Under the pieces are notes generated by a model, which made no database searches, was not told the DNA's origin, and was given only the letters and a program-made list of their open reading frames with translations. From Rubrivivax sp. (lineage in GTDB: Bacteria > Pseudomonadota > Gammaproteobacteria > Burkholderiales > Burkholderiaceae_C), in assembly GCA_027490215.1 (NCBI GenBank), contig JAIXYO010000054.1:1-64000 (forward strand): a stretch of 64,000 nucleotides of DNA, written 5' to 3'. Shown piece by piece: positions 9,491-17,425 of this stretch. Position numbers and translations under genes: made by a program. Each line of letters begins with the position of its first letter. The stretch's first letter is position 1.

Positions 9491-9506
9491 TGGTCCGCAA
9501 CTTGCA
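9491..9506 (+). promoter_or_regulatory. Sigma-54 (RpoN) promoter of the PEP-CTERM gene
   Basis: TGGTCCGCAACTTGCA has the -24 GG and -12 GC elements of sigma-54 promoters (TGGCACG-N4-TTGCA) with exact spacing and only two changes in the -24 half. Transcription should start near 9516-9518, leaving a leader of about 50 nt before the ATG at 9567. PEP-CTERM genes in floc-forming betaproteobacteria are known to be controlled by RpoN with the PrsK/PrsR two-component system, which fits this site. Confidence 0.75.
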
Positions 9507-9566
9507 TTTGATCCTCAAAGCCCGCGCTTACGCCAGCGGTCGACTTTCTGAAGAACAGGGGACACC

Positions 9567-10469
9567 ATGAAACGACTCCGTATCACCATCCTTTCGGCGG
9601 TGGCCGCTCTGGCGGGATTGACAATCTCCGGCGGCGCGATGGCGCAGGCGACTTGGAATCTTTACAACGGTTCCGGCAACGGGTGCTCCCAGAGCGCTAC
9701 CAATTCGGGCAGCTACGGCAACTCCTGGAACTGCACCGGCTCGTCAGGCGGCACAGCGACGGTATCTGCATGGTCTGCAGACCGGGGTGTAACGGTAACG
9801 CCCGCCAACCAATCAATCATCAGTGCCAACGACTTCCTCCCCGCACCCAGCGGCAGCTACTACGCTAGCGCTTACCTGTCGGACCAAGGGAGTTCTGGCT
9901 TTGGGGCAGCGAGCCGCAGTGAAGGTCGTGGTGCCACGTCACCCAATCACGCATTCGACTCAATAGCGCCAGGCACACAGGATCTGATGCTTCTTAACTT
10001 CACATCCGGGAGCGTTATCCTGGACAGCATCGGTATCGGCTGGAAGGGCACTGATTCAGACATCACACTCTTCCAATGGTTGGGCAGCACAGCTCCCGAA
10101 GTGAAAAACAGCGTTCCAGGATCAGTACTGACGGGCGATGGTCACCAAAATCTGACTTCGGTGGGCTGGTCTCTGGTGGGCAGCTATTCGAATCTCGCGG
10201 CGGACAATGTTCCAGCGTTCGGCGGTAACGCTGTGCAAACTGGCGCAACGAAGGCGTCTAGCTGGTGGCTGATCAGCACCTTCGATTCGGCAAATAGAGG
10301 CTCCTGCACGTCGTGTGATGCTGGCAACGATGCCTTCAAACTGAACTTCGTTTCTACCAAGCCCCCGACGCCGCCCGGCAACGTGCCAGAGCCGGGCTCG
10401 CTTGCCTTGGCTGGTCTCGCATTGGCAGGTCTGTTCGGCGTTCGACGAAGCGCGAAGAAGCAAGCCTGA
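9567..10469 (+). CDS. PEP-CTERM sorting domain surface protein
   Basis: The 300-residue protein has an N-terminal signal peptide (ending SGGAMAQA) and a C-terminal PEP-CTERM tripartite signal: VPEP, a hydrophobic helix (LALAGLALAGLFGV) and the basic end RRSAKKQA (residues 273-300). The region between is rich in Gly, Ser, Asn and Thr with two CxxC-like cysteine pairs (SCTSC near residue 250), typical of low-complexity, probably glycosylated exosortase substrates. The exosortase itself is not in the window. A sigma-54 promoter and IHF site lie upstream, and a strong terminator 54 bp downstream makes this a single-gene unit. Such proteins are exported and anchored or released with exopolysaccharide, for example in floc formation. 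The specific role is unknown. Confidence 0.9.
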   Translation: MKRLRITILSAVAALAGLTISGGAMAQATWNLYNGSGNGCSQSATNSGSYGNSWNCTGSSGGTATVSAWSADRGVTVTPANQSIISANDFLPAPSGSYYASAYLSDQGSSGFGAASRSEGRGATSPNHAFDSIAPGTQDLMLLNFTSGSVILDSIGIGWKGTDSDITLFQWLGSTAPEVKNSVPGSVLTGDGHQNLTSVGWSLVGSYSNLAADNVPAFGGNAVQTGATKASSWWLISTFDSANRGSCTSCDAGNDAFKLNFVSTKPPTPPGNVPEPGSLALAGLALAGLFGVRRSAKKQA

Positions 10470-10522
10470 ACTGACAACTCAGTGGCCGTCCGTGAGGACG
10501 GCTTATCAGCAGAAATTCATCA

Positions 10523-10551
10523 GGGGCATGCGGTCACGCTGCCCCTTTTTT
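10523..10551 (+). terminator. Rho-independent terminator of the PEP-CTERM gene
   Basis: GGGGCA (10523-10528) pairs perfectly with TGCCCC (10540-10545), with extra GCG/CGC pairing inside the loop, and is followed directly by six T. It ends the PEP-CTERM transcript. A smaller hairpin at 10486-10501 has no T-run. Confidence 0.88.
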
Positions 10552-10572
10552 CATGGCTGGTCGCGTCGCCAC

Positions 10573-10634
10573 TTTTGGACGGACGCCCGCGCTCGACTTT
10601 GTTTAGATCGAAATTGCATAGGCGTCGTCCAAAA
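10573..10634. repeat. Imperfect inverted repeat upstream of the sulfur assimilation operon
   Basis: TTTTGGACGGACGCC at 10573-10587 is the reverse complement of GGCGTCGTCCAAAA at 10621-10634 apart from one bulged G, giving 14 pairs around a 33-nt AT-richer loop. There is no T-run after the 3' arm on either strand, so it is not an ordinary terminator. It could be a regulator site or the ends of a tiny mobile element. It lies about 80 bp upstream of the first small gene of the sulfur cluster. Confidence 0.5.
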
Positions 10635-10713
10635 ATTTGGTTCTCCTATCTGAAGCGCATCGCTACAGTGGCCGACTGAACTTTTTGAGGCTTGTCTTGT
10701 TGCTGTGCAACCC

Positions 10714-10875
10714 ATGGTTGCAGACATAGGCCACGCCACCTGGGGCCATGTGGCGTGGGAGCTGCTCAGCTCCTTGCCGATCGGCTCGCAATTCACCCGC
10801 AAGATGCCCGAGAAGCTGGTGCGCACGCTGCTTTACCGCTCACTGGTGACCGCAGGCCGCAAGGTCATCCACTGA
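10714..10875 (+). CDS. Small hypothetical protein (53 aa) preceding the sulfite reductase gene
   Basis: The frame from the ATG at 10714 encodes 53 residues (starting MVADIGHATWGHVAWELL, ending LVTAGRKVIH). It ends 34 bp before cysI and is oriented with the sulfur operon. The composition is protein-like: amphipathic helices, a conserved-looking LPIGSQFTRKMPEK segment and a basic C-terminus. No ribosome-binding site is obvious, and a GTG at 10705 is an alternative start. I do not recognise the family. It may be a small operon gene or the residual 3' end of a lost gene. Confidence 0.45.
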   Translation: MVADIGHATWGHVAWELLSSLPIGSQFTRKMPEKLVRTLLYRSLVTAGRKVIH

Positions 10876-10909
10876 ACTTCATTTCCGACATCGAGACGCT
10901 CACCTCAAG

Positions 10910-12631
10910 ATGTACACCTACACCGATTTCGACAAGCACTTCGTGCGGCAGCGTGCCGCGCAGTACCGCGATCAACTCGATCGCCACCTGGCCGGCCGCC
11001 TGCCCGATGACGAGTTCCGCGCGCTGCGGCTGCAAAACGGCTGGTACGTGCAACGCCACGCACCGATGCTGCGGGTGGCGGTGCCTTATGGCGAACTGAG
11101 CGCCACGCAGCTGCGCGGCTTGGCACGCATCGCCCGCGACTACGACCGCGGCTATGCCCACTTCACCACGCGTCAGAACCTGCAATACAACTGGATCCCG
11201 CTGGACAAGAGCGCCGAGGTGATGGACCAGTTGGCGGCCGTCGACATGCACGGCATCCAGACCAGCGGCAACTGCATCCGCAACATCACCAGCGATTGCT
11301 TTGCGGGCATTGCGCCCGATGAATCGGTCGACCCGCGTCCCTATGGCGAGATCATGCGGCAGTGGAGCACGCTGCACCCCGAGTTCGCCTTCCTCCCGCG
11401 CAAGTTCAAGATTGCCGTCACGGGCGCCAGCGAAGACCGCGCTGCGATCGGCTGGCATGACATCGGCTTGCACCTGGTCAGGAACGCCGCGGGCGAAGTC
11501 GGATTCAAGGTTCTGGTCGGCGGCGGCATGGGACGCACGCCGGTCATCGGGACGGTGTTCCGCGAATTCCTGCCCTGGCAGCAGATCCTCGTCTTCATCG
11601 AAGCGGTGGTGCGCGTCTACAACCGCTACGGCCGACGCGACAACATCTACAAGGCGCGCATCAAGATCCTGGTCAAGGCCGAGGGCCAGCGTTTTGTCGA
11701 CGACGTGAACGCCGAGTTCAAGGACATCCTTGAGCGCGATGTCGACGGCACGGCGCACATCATTCCGCAGTCGGAGTTCGACCGCGTCAATGCCAGCTTC
11801 GTGATCCCCGCCGGCGTCACCGCGCGCCCCTCGACCGGCATCCCGATGCCTGCCGATCTGCCAGCCAGCTATGGCCGCTGGATTCAACGCAATGTGCACG
11901 CGCACAAGCTGAGCGGCTACCGCGCGGTCACGCTGTCGCTGAAGCGCACGGGCCAGGCCCCGGGTGACATCACCGACGCGCAGATGGAGCTGGCTGCTGA
12001 CCTCGCCGATCGCTACAGCCACGGCGAGTTGCGCGTGTCGCACGACCAGAACCTGGTGCTGCCGTGGGTGCTCGAAAGTGATCTGCCGGCGCTGTGGGAG
12101 GCAGCACGCAGCGCCAGCTTCGCGACGCCGAACATCGGCCTGCTGACCGACATGATCGCCTGCCCCGGCGGCGATTTCTGCGCTCTCGCCAACGCGCGCT
12201 CGATCCCGCTGGCCGCCGAGATCACCGAGCGCTATCAGGATCTCGATGAACTCTGGGACATCGGCGACATCGACCTGCATATCAGCGGCTGCATCAACTC
12301 CTGCGGCCACCACCACAGCGGCCACATCGGCATCCTCGGCGTCGACAAGGACGGTGCCGAGTGGTATCAGCTCACGCTCGGCGGCTCCGACGGGTCGGCG
12401 ATCAGCGGCGGCCCGTTGGCCGGCAAGGTGATCGGGCCGTCGTTCGCCGCCGACGAAGCCGCCGATGCGGTCGAGGCGCTGATCAACACCTACCTGTCAC
12501 AGCGCCAGGGCAGCGAACGCTTCATCGACACCGTCAAGCGCATCGGGCTCGACCCGTTCAAGGCAGCAACCAATGCCGTGCGCCGCACCACAGCGCGTGA
12601 GCTGCCGGCCGACACCGCCAGCGCCGATTAA
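10910..12631 (+). CDS. cysI: Assimilatory sulfite (nitrite/sulfite) reductase, siroheme hemoprotein
   Basis: The 573-residue protein is a ferredoxin-type nitrite/sulfite reductase with two pseudo-repeats. The [4Fe-4S]-siroheme ligands are visible as Cys418 and Cys424 (CPGGDFC) and Cys461 and Cys465 (CINSC, followed by GHHHSGHIG). It reduces sulfite to sulfide with six electrons. It is the first large gene of a tight operon with DUF934, cysH, cysD, cysN and cobA, so the operon encodes both the enzyme and the first step of siroheme synthesis. The lack of a cysJ flavoprotein and the nearby fdxA and ferredoxin-NADP reductase suggest ferredoxin as electron donor. A role in nitrite reduction is unlikely because all partners are sulfur genes. 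Confidence 0.93.
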   Translation: MYTYTDFDKHFVRQRAAQYRDQLDRHLAGRLPDDEFRALRLQNGWYVQRHAPMLRVAVPYGELSATQLRGLARIARDYDRGYAHFTTRQNLQYNWIPLDKSAEVMDQLAAVDMHGIQTSGNCIRNITSDCFAGIAPDESVDPRPYGEIMRQWSTLHPEFAFLPRKFKIAVTGASEDRAAIGWHDIGLHLVRNAAGEVGFKVLVGGGMGRTPVIGTVFREFLPWQQILVFIEAVVRVYNRYGRRDNIYKARIKILVKAEGQRFVDDVNAEFKDILERDVDGTAHIIPQSEFDRVNASFVIPAGVTARPSTGIPMPADLPASYGRWIQRNVHAHKLSGYRAVTLSLKRTGQAPGDITDAQMELAADLADRYSHGELRVSHDQNLVLPWVLESDLPALWEAARSASFATPNIGLLTDMIACPGGDFCALANARSIPLAAEITERYQDLDELWDIGDIDLHISGCINSCGHHHSGHIGILGVDKDGAEWYQLTLGGSDGSAISGGPLAGKVIGPSFAADEAADAVEALINTYLSQRQGSERFIDTVKRIGLDPFKAATNAVRRTTARELPADTASAD

Positions 12632-12642
12632 GAACCAGCACC

Positions 12643-13179
12643 ATGCGATTCATCCACACCCCCCAAGACCCTTGGCGCACGGTCCATGGCGACGACGGCC
12701 CGATGGTCACCATCACCCCGAAGCCGAACCTGCTGCTGACCTGGCTGCAATGGCACAGCGTCTGCCACCACTGGCCCGCCGGCGTGCCGGTGGGTGTGAT
12801 CCTCGAGAACGATCAGGATGTCCGCGACGTGGAGGCCGATCTGCCGCGGCTCGGTCTGATCGCTCTGCGCTTCCCGAAGTGGGTGGACGGTCGCGCCTAC
12901 AGCCAGGCGCACCTGCTGCGCTCCCGCTACCGCTTTGTCGGCGAGATCCGCGCACTCGGTGAGGTGCTGGTCGATATGCTGCCGCTGCTGCAGCGCACCG
13001 GCTTCGACGCGGTGGTGCTGCGCGCCGACCAGTCGCGCGAAGCGGCAGAGCGCGCGCTGACCTTCTTCCCCGGCTTCTACCAGGGCGATGTTCAGGAGCA
13101 CCGCCCGCGTTTCGCGCGTCCTGCGAATGATTCGTCAGACGGCGCCAACGGCTACCTGAATGCGGGAGCGTCGATATGA
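12643..13179 (+). CDS. DUF934 protein associated with sulfite reductase
   Basis: This 178-residue soluble protein belongs to the DUF934 family, which in proteobacteria sits almost always directly downstream of cysI; here it starts 11 bp after it. The N-terminal part (VTITPKPNLLLTWLQWH) and the middle (RSRYRFVGEIRALGEVLVDMLPLL) are typical of the family. Its biochemical role is not established; an accessory role in sulfite reduction is inferred from this context. Its end overlaps the cysH start by 4 bp, indicating translational coupling. Confidence 0.88.
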   Translation: MRFIHTPQDPWRTVHGDDGPMVTITPKPNLLLTWLQWHSVCHHWPAGVPVGVILENDQDVRDVEADLPRLGLIALRFPKWVDGRAYSQAHLLRSRYRFVGEIRALGEVLVDMLPLLQRTGFDAVVLRADQSREAAERALTFFPGFYQGDVQEHRPRFARPANDSSDGANGYLNAGASI

Positions 13180-13943
13180 GCGCGATCGACCTGTACGCAC
13201 GCAAGACAGACGGCTTTGAAGATCGACTGGCCCACACCGTCGAGGTACTGAAGGAAGCCGCCGCAGCCCACGGCGGCAGCGTCGTGCAATCGACCAGCCT
13301 TGGCGTCGAGGACATGGTGCTGACCGACCTGATCGCCCGTCACAGCCTGGGTGGCGACAAGGGCATCGCGATCGCGACATTGGACACCGGCATGCTGCAC
13401 GCGGAAACGCTGGCGCTGATCCCGCGCATCGAACAGCGCTACGGCTTGTCCGTCGCGGTGTTCAAGCCGGTGAATGAATCGGCGGTTCACTTCGTGGCCC
13501 TCAACGGCAACGATGCGATGTACCAGAGCCTGGCGTTGCGCAAGGCCTGCTGCGGTATCCGCAAGATGGAGCCGCTGGGGCGAATGATGGCCGGCCGCAG
13601 CGCATGGGTCACCGGCCTGCGCCGTGAGCAGTCGAACAACCGCGCGGTGGTGCCTTTCAGCGAGGACGATGGCCAGGGCCGCATCAAGTTCAACCCGCTG
13701 GCCGACTGGAGCTGGAACGACGTCTGGCATCACGTCGCTGCCAACGACGTTCCCTACAACCCGCTGCACGACGAATTCATGCCCAGCATCGGCTGTGCCC
13801 CGTGCACCCGCGCCATCGCGGTGGGCGAGGATTTCCGCGCTGGCCGCTGGTGGTGGGAGGACGAGAAGGCCAAGGAATGCGGCCTGCACGTCAAGGAACA
13901 CGCGCCGGAAGGCGCCGTATCGATGATCGGAGACAAACGATGA
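13176..13943 (+). CDS. cysH: Assimilatory adenylyl-sulfate (APS) reductase, iron-sulfur type
   Basis: The 255-residue protein has the PP-loop region near STSLGVED and the catalytic C-terminal cysteine Cys235 in ECGLH. Two cysteine pairs, Cys125-Cys126 (CCGIRKMEPL) and Cys207-Cys210 (CAPC), are the [4Fe-4S] ligands that mark enzymes using APS rather than PAPS. This agrees with the operon, which has ATP sulfurylase genes but no APS kinase (cysC). The enzyme reduces APS to sulfite with thioredoxin. The ATG overlaps the end of the DUF934 gene, and its TGA overlaps the cysD start. Confidence 0.93.
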   Translation: MSAIDLYARKTDGFEDRLAHTVEVLKEAAAAHGGSVVQSTSLGVEDMVLTDLIARHSLGGDKGIAIATLDTGMLHAETLALIPRIEQRYGLSVAVFKPVNESAVHFVALNGNDAMYQSLALRKACCGIRKMEPLGRMMAGRSAWVTGLRREQSNNRAVVPFSEDDGQGRIKFNPLADWSWNDVWHHVAANDVPYNPLHDEFMPSIGCAPCTRAIAVGEDFRAGRWWWEDEKAKECGLHVKEHAPEGAVSMIGDKR

Positions 13944-14908
13944 ACGCCGCCACGACCGTGCAGCAACTGCTGCCCGAGCTGGATCAGACTCACCTCGACT
14001 GGCTGGAAGAAGAAGCCATCTTCATCCTGCGCGAAACCGTCGCCGCGTTCGAACGCCCCGCGCTGTTGTTCTCGGGCGGCAAGGATTCGTGCGTGGTGCT
14101 GCGCCTGGCCGAAAAGGCCTTCAAGACCAAGGTCAGCGCCGACAACCCCAATGAGTTCAAGGGCCGCCTGCCCTTCCCGCTGCTGCACGTCGACACCGGC
14201 CACAACTTCCCGGAAGTGATCGAGTTCCGCGACAAGCGCGTGGCCGAGATGGGCGAGCGGCTGGTGGTGGGGCACCTCGAAGATTCGATCAAGCGCGGCA
14301 CGGTGCGCCTGGCGCACCCGCTCGAATCGCGCAACGGCCACCAGACCGTGGCGCTGCTCGAAGCCATCGAGGAACACCGCTTCGATGTGCTGATGGGCGG
14401 CGCCCGCCGCGACGAGGAAAAGGCGCGCGCGAAGGAGCGGATCTTCAGCCACCGCGACAGCTTCGGCCAGTGGCAGCCGAAGGAGCAGCGCCCAGAGCTG
14501 TGGACGCTGTTCAATACCCGCATCAAGCCCGGCGAGCACATGCGAGCCTTCCCGATCAGCAACTGGACCGAGCTCGATGTGTGGCTGTACCTGGCGCGCG
14601 AGAACATCCCGCTGCCGAGCCTGTACTTTGCGCACGACCGCCAGGTGATCCGTCGCAAGGGCCTGCTGGTGCCACTGACCGAGGTGACACCACCTGAGGC
14701 CGGCGAGACCATCGAGACCGCGCAGGTGCGCTTTCGTACCGTCGGCGACATGACCTGCACCTGCCCCGTCGAAAGCCCGGCGGCCAATGCCACCGAGATC
14801 GTCGCTGAAACACTGCAGGTGACCGTCAGCGAGCGCGGCGCGACCCGCATGGACGACCGCACCTCCGACGCCTCGATGGAGCGGCGCAAGAAAGAAGGCT
14901 ATTTCTGA
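13940..14908 (+). CDS. cysD: Sulfate adenylyltransferase subunit 2
   Basis: The 322-residue small subunit of ATP sulfurylase carries the PP-loop SGGKDS near residue 47, the conserved GGARRDEEKARAKERIFS segment and the C-terminal motif MERRKKEGYF. The start at 13940 forms an ATGA overlap with the cysH stop; this is preferred to an earlier in-frame start inside cysH. It adenylylates sulfate to APS together with CysN. The stop codon shares one base with the cysN start, so the two subunits are made in coupled fashion. Confidence 0.96.
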   Translation: MNAATTVQQLLPELDQTHLDWLEEEAIFILRETVAAFERPALLFSGGKDSCVVLRLAEKAFKTKVSADNPNEFKGRLPFPLLHVDTGHNFPEVIEFRDKRVAEMGERLVVGHLEDSIKRGTVRLAHPLESRNGHQTVALLEAIEEHRFDVLMGGARRDEEKARAKERIFSHRDSFGQWQPKEQRPELWTLFNTRIKPGEHMRAFPISNWTELDVWLYLARENIPLPSLYFAHDRQVIRRKGLLVPLTEVTPPEAGETIETAQVRFRTVGDMTCTCPVESPAANATEIVAETLQVTVSERGATRMDDRTSDASMERRKKEGYF

Positions 14909-16221
14909 TGAGCACCCCACCAATCCAAGACCACCGCGCCTTGCGCTTCCTCACCGCCGGCAGCGTCGATGATGGCAAGAGCACGCTGATCGGCCGCCTG
15001 CTGTTCGACAGCCGGGCGATCCTGGCCGACCAGCTCGACACGCTGGAAAAGAAGGCGGCCGGCGCACCGATCGATTTGTCGCTGTTGACCGATGGTCTCG
15101 AAGCCGAGCGTGAGCAGGGCATCACGATCGACGTGGCCTACCGCTACTTCGCGACCAAGCACCGCAAATTCATCATCGCCGACGCGCCAGGCCACGAGCA
15201 GTACACCCGCAACATGGTGACCGCCGCCGCTGGCAGCGATGCGGCCGTGGTGCTGGTGGACATCACCAAGCTCGATACCCATCAATCGCCACTGGTGCTG
15301 CTGCCCCAAACGCGACGCCACTCGCTGCTGGCCCACCTGCTGCGCGTGCCGAGCATCGTGTTCGCGGTCAACAAGCTCGATGCGGTGGCCGATCCGCAGC
15401 AGGCGTTCGATGCGGTCAGCGTCGCGTTGCGTTCATTTGCCGAGGCGGCTGGCATCACCGTGGCCGGTATCGTGCCGGTATCGGCCTTGCGCGGTGACAA
15501 CGTCACGCAGACCGTCGTCACTCACGACACTGACTGGAGCACCTGGTACCACGGACCCACGCTGCTGCAGTTGCTCGAATCGCTGCCGGTTGCGCAGGAG
15601 CGCACCGAAGGGGACCTGCTGATCCCGGTGCAATACGTCGCCAGGGACGATGGCGATGGCAACACCGGCGTCGGCCACCAGCCGCGCAGTCTCTTTGGTC
15701 GAATTTCGCACGGCAGTGTCAAGGCCGGCGACGAGGTGCAGATCTTCCCGAGCGGTGAACGTGCTGTGGTTGCGGAAGTGCGGTTGGCAGGCAGTGTGGT
15801 GGCTCACGCCGAGGCCGGCTGGTCGGCCGGTGTCGTGCTCGACCGGCAGCTTGATGTGTCGCGTGGCGACTGGATCGCGACACCAAACAGCGTCACCGGG
15901 CGGCAGAGCTTCGCCGCCACGCTGGCCTGGCTGGACACCGAGCCCGCGGTGGTGGGCCGCAAGTACTGGGTGCGCCACGGCAACCGCTGGGTGCAGGCAC
16001 GTATCGCCAGCATCGAGAACCGACTCGACATCCACACCCTGGATGTCGCCGAAGCGCATCATCTGGGCGTCAATGAAATCGGCCGAGTGATCGTCGAGAC
16101 GCAGCAGCCGCTGCCGGTGGAAGCCTATGCCTCCAACCGCAGTGGTGGTTCGCTGATCGTGGTCGACCCCACCACCAACCGCACCAGTGGCGCACTGCTG
16201 GTGCAGGCCGCTACCGCCTGA
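14908..16221 (+). CDS. cysN: Sulfate adenylyltransferase subunit 1 (GTPase)
   Basis: The 437-residue subunit has an EF-Tu-like GTPase domain with P-loop GSVDDGKST (residues 18-26), DAPGHEQYTRNM and NKLD, followed by beta-barrel domains. GTP hydrolysis drives APS formation by CysD. The length fits the single-function form; there is no fused APS kinase domain at the C-terminus, consistent with the APS-reducing CysH in this operon. TGATG overlap with cysD. Confidence 0.95.
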   Translation: MSTPPIQDHRALRFLTAGSVDDGKSTLIGRLLFDSRAILADQLDTLEKKAAGAPIDLSLLTDGLEAEREQGITIDVAYRYFATKHRKFIIADAPGHEQYTRNMVTAAAGSDAAVVLVDITKLDTHQSPLVLLPQTRRHSLLAHLLRVPSIVFAVNKLDAVADPQQAFDAVSVALRSFAEAAGITVAGIVPVSALRGDNVTQTVVTHDTDWSTWYHGPTLLQLLESLPVAQERTEGDLLIPVQYVARDDGDGNTGVGHQPRSLFGRISHGSVKAGDEVQIFPSGERAVVAEVRLAGSVVAHAEAGWSAGVVLDRQLDVSRGDWIATPNSVTGRQSFAATLAWLDTEPAVVGRKYWVRHGNRWVQARIASIENRLDIHTLDVAEAHHLGVNEIGRVIVETQQPLPVEAYASNRSGGSLIVVDPTTNRTSGALLVQAATA

Positions 16222-16223
16222 CG

Positions 16224-17027
16224 ATGGCCGCCACGCCCACCTTCGCAGCAGCACCCGCTGCCCGCGTGGCGTTCGTCGGCGCAGGTCCAGGTCAGGCTGA
16301 TCTGATCACGTTGCGCGGCGCACAGCGCCTGGCGCAGGCCGACGTGGTGCTCAGTGACGCATTGGCCGACCCTGCGCTGCGCGAGCTGGCACCGCAGGCG
16401 CGCTGGCTGCACGTGGGCAAGCGCGGCTTTGCCGACAGCACGGGGCAGGAAGCCATCAACGCGCTGCTGATCAAGTCCGCCCGTGAACTGGGCGCCGGTG
16501 GCCTGGTCGTCAGGCTCAAAGGTGGTGACCCCAGCGTGTTCGGCCGGCTGGAAGAAGAACTGCAGGGCATGGCCGCCGCAGGCATCGCCTGCGAGGTGGT
16601 GCCTGGCGTGACTGCCGCACTGGCCGCCGCCGCATCAGCGCAGCGCCCGCTGACGCGGCGCGGCGCAGGCCGCAGCGTCAGCTTCGCCACGGCGATGACC
16701 GCCACGGGCACAGATGCCTTTCACTCGAGTGGGCATGCCGACACCGAGGTGTTCTACATGGCCGGCAAGCAGCTCGGCGCCCTGTCACGCAAGCTGGTGC
16801 GCGCCGGCTGGTCGAGCGAGACCGAGGTCTGCGTCGTGTCGCGGGCTGGCTGGCCTGATGAACTCAGCAGCGATCACACGGTTGGCACCTTGGGTCGAGC
16901 CAGTCTGCTGCATGCAGGGCGGCCGGCCGTGGTCGTGGTCGGTGCCGGAGCTCGCCCACTGAACGATGTCAGAGCGTCTGCCAGTGACACGGCCTGGGCG
17001 CCTTTGGCAGCATCCCTGAACACGTAA
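16224..17027 (+). CDS. cobA: Uroporphyrinogen-III C-methyltransferase
   Basis: The 267-residue S-adenosylmethionine-dependent methyltransferase has the family signatures VGAGPGQADLITLRG at the N-terminus and VVRLKGGDPSVFGR in the middle. It converts uroporphyrinogen III to precorrin-2, the first committed step to siroheme, the cofactor of the sulfite reductase encoded at the head of the operon. It starts 2 bp after cysN. It lacks the dehydrogenase/ferrochelatase half of CysG, so those steps must be encoded elsewhere. Confidence 0.94.
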   Translation: MAATPTFAAAPAARVAFVGAGPGQADLITLRGAQRLAQADVVLSDALADPALRELAPQARWLHVGKRGFADSTGQEAINALLIKSARELGAGGLVVRLKGGDPSVFGRLEEELQGMAAAGIACEVVPGVTAALAAAASAQRPLTRRGAGRSVSFATAMTATGTDAFHSSGHADTEVFYMAGKQLGALSRKLVRAGWSSETEVCVVSRAGWPDELSSDHTVGTLGRASLLHAGRPAVVVVGAGARPLNDVRASASDTAWAPLAASLNT

Positions 17028-17055
17028 AATCTTGAACGGATGCGTTGGCATCCGT
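17004..17055 (+). promoter_or_regulatory. Candidate fdxA promoter and 5' hairpin
   Basis: TAAAAT at 17025-17030, overlapping the cobA stop codon, resembles a -10 element; TTGGCA at 17004-17009 could be the -35 with a short 15-bp spacer. The implied start at about 17037 lies at the foot of a perfect hairpin (ACGGATGC 17036-17043, GCATCCGT 17048-17055), which may protect the fdxA transcript or mark the end of the sulfur operon. Confidence 0.4.
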
Positions 17056-17098
17056 CCATCTTTCAACCCTGCTCTCGCAGCTTCACCGAGTCACCGTC

Positions 17099-17425
17099 AT
17101 GACCCACGTCGTCACCGAATCCTGCATCCGCTGCAAATACACCGACTGCGTGGATGTGTGTCCCGTCGACTGCTTCCGCGAAGGTCCGAACTTCCTGACG
17201 ATCGATCCGGACGAATGCATCGACTGCGCTGTGTGCATTCCCGAGTGCCCGGTCAACGCGATCATGCCGGAGGAAGACGTGCCCGGCGACCAGCAGCACA
17301 TGATCAAGTTGAATGCCGAGCTCTCGCGCATCGGTTGGCCGAGCATCACCAAGCGCAAGATGCCCCTGCCCGATGCCGACGAGTGGAAAGACAAGACCGG
17401 CAAGCTGTCGGAACTGATCCGCTGA
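17099..17425 (+). CDS. fdxA: 7Fe ferredoxin FdxA
   Basis: The 108-residue ferredoxin has nine cysteines: Cys9, 12, 17, 21 and 25 in the N-terminal part and Cys40, 43, 46 and 50 in [12 protein letters not shown]. Together these bind one [3Fe-4S] and one [4Fe-4S] cluster as in Azotobacter-type FdI ferredoxins, and the long C-terminal tail is typical. The start at 17099 gives the canonical [11 protein letters not shown]-terminus. The next gene, a ferredoxin-NADP reductase, overlaps its stop codon, so the two form an electron-transfer pair that could feed the neighbouring sulfite reductase. Confidence 0.95.
   Translation: MTHVVTESCIRCKYTDCVDVCPVDCFREGPNFLTIDPDECIDCAVCIPECPVNAIMPEEDVPGDQQHMIKLNAELSRIGWPSITKRKMPLPDADEWKDKTGKLSELIR

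Noticed and set aside
10486-10501. Hairpin CCGTCC/GGACGG after the PEP-CTERM gene as terminator
   Set aside because: It has no T-run; the larger hairpin at 10523-10551 with six T is the terminator.
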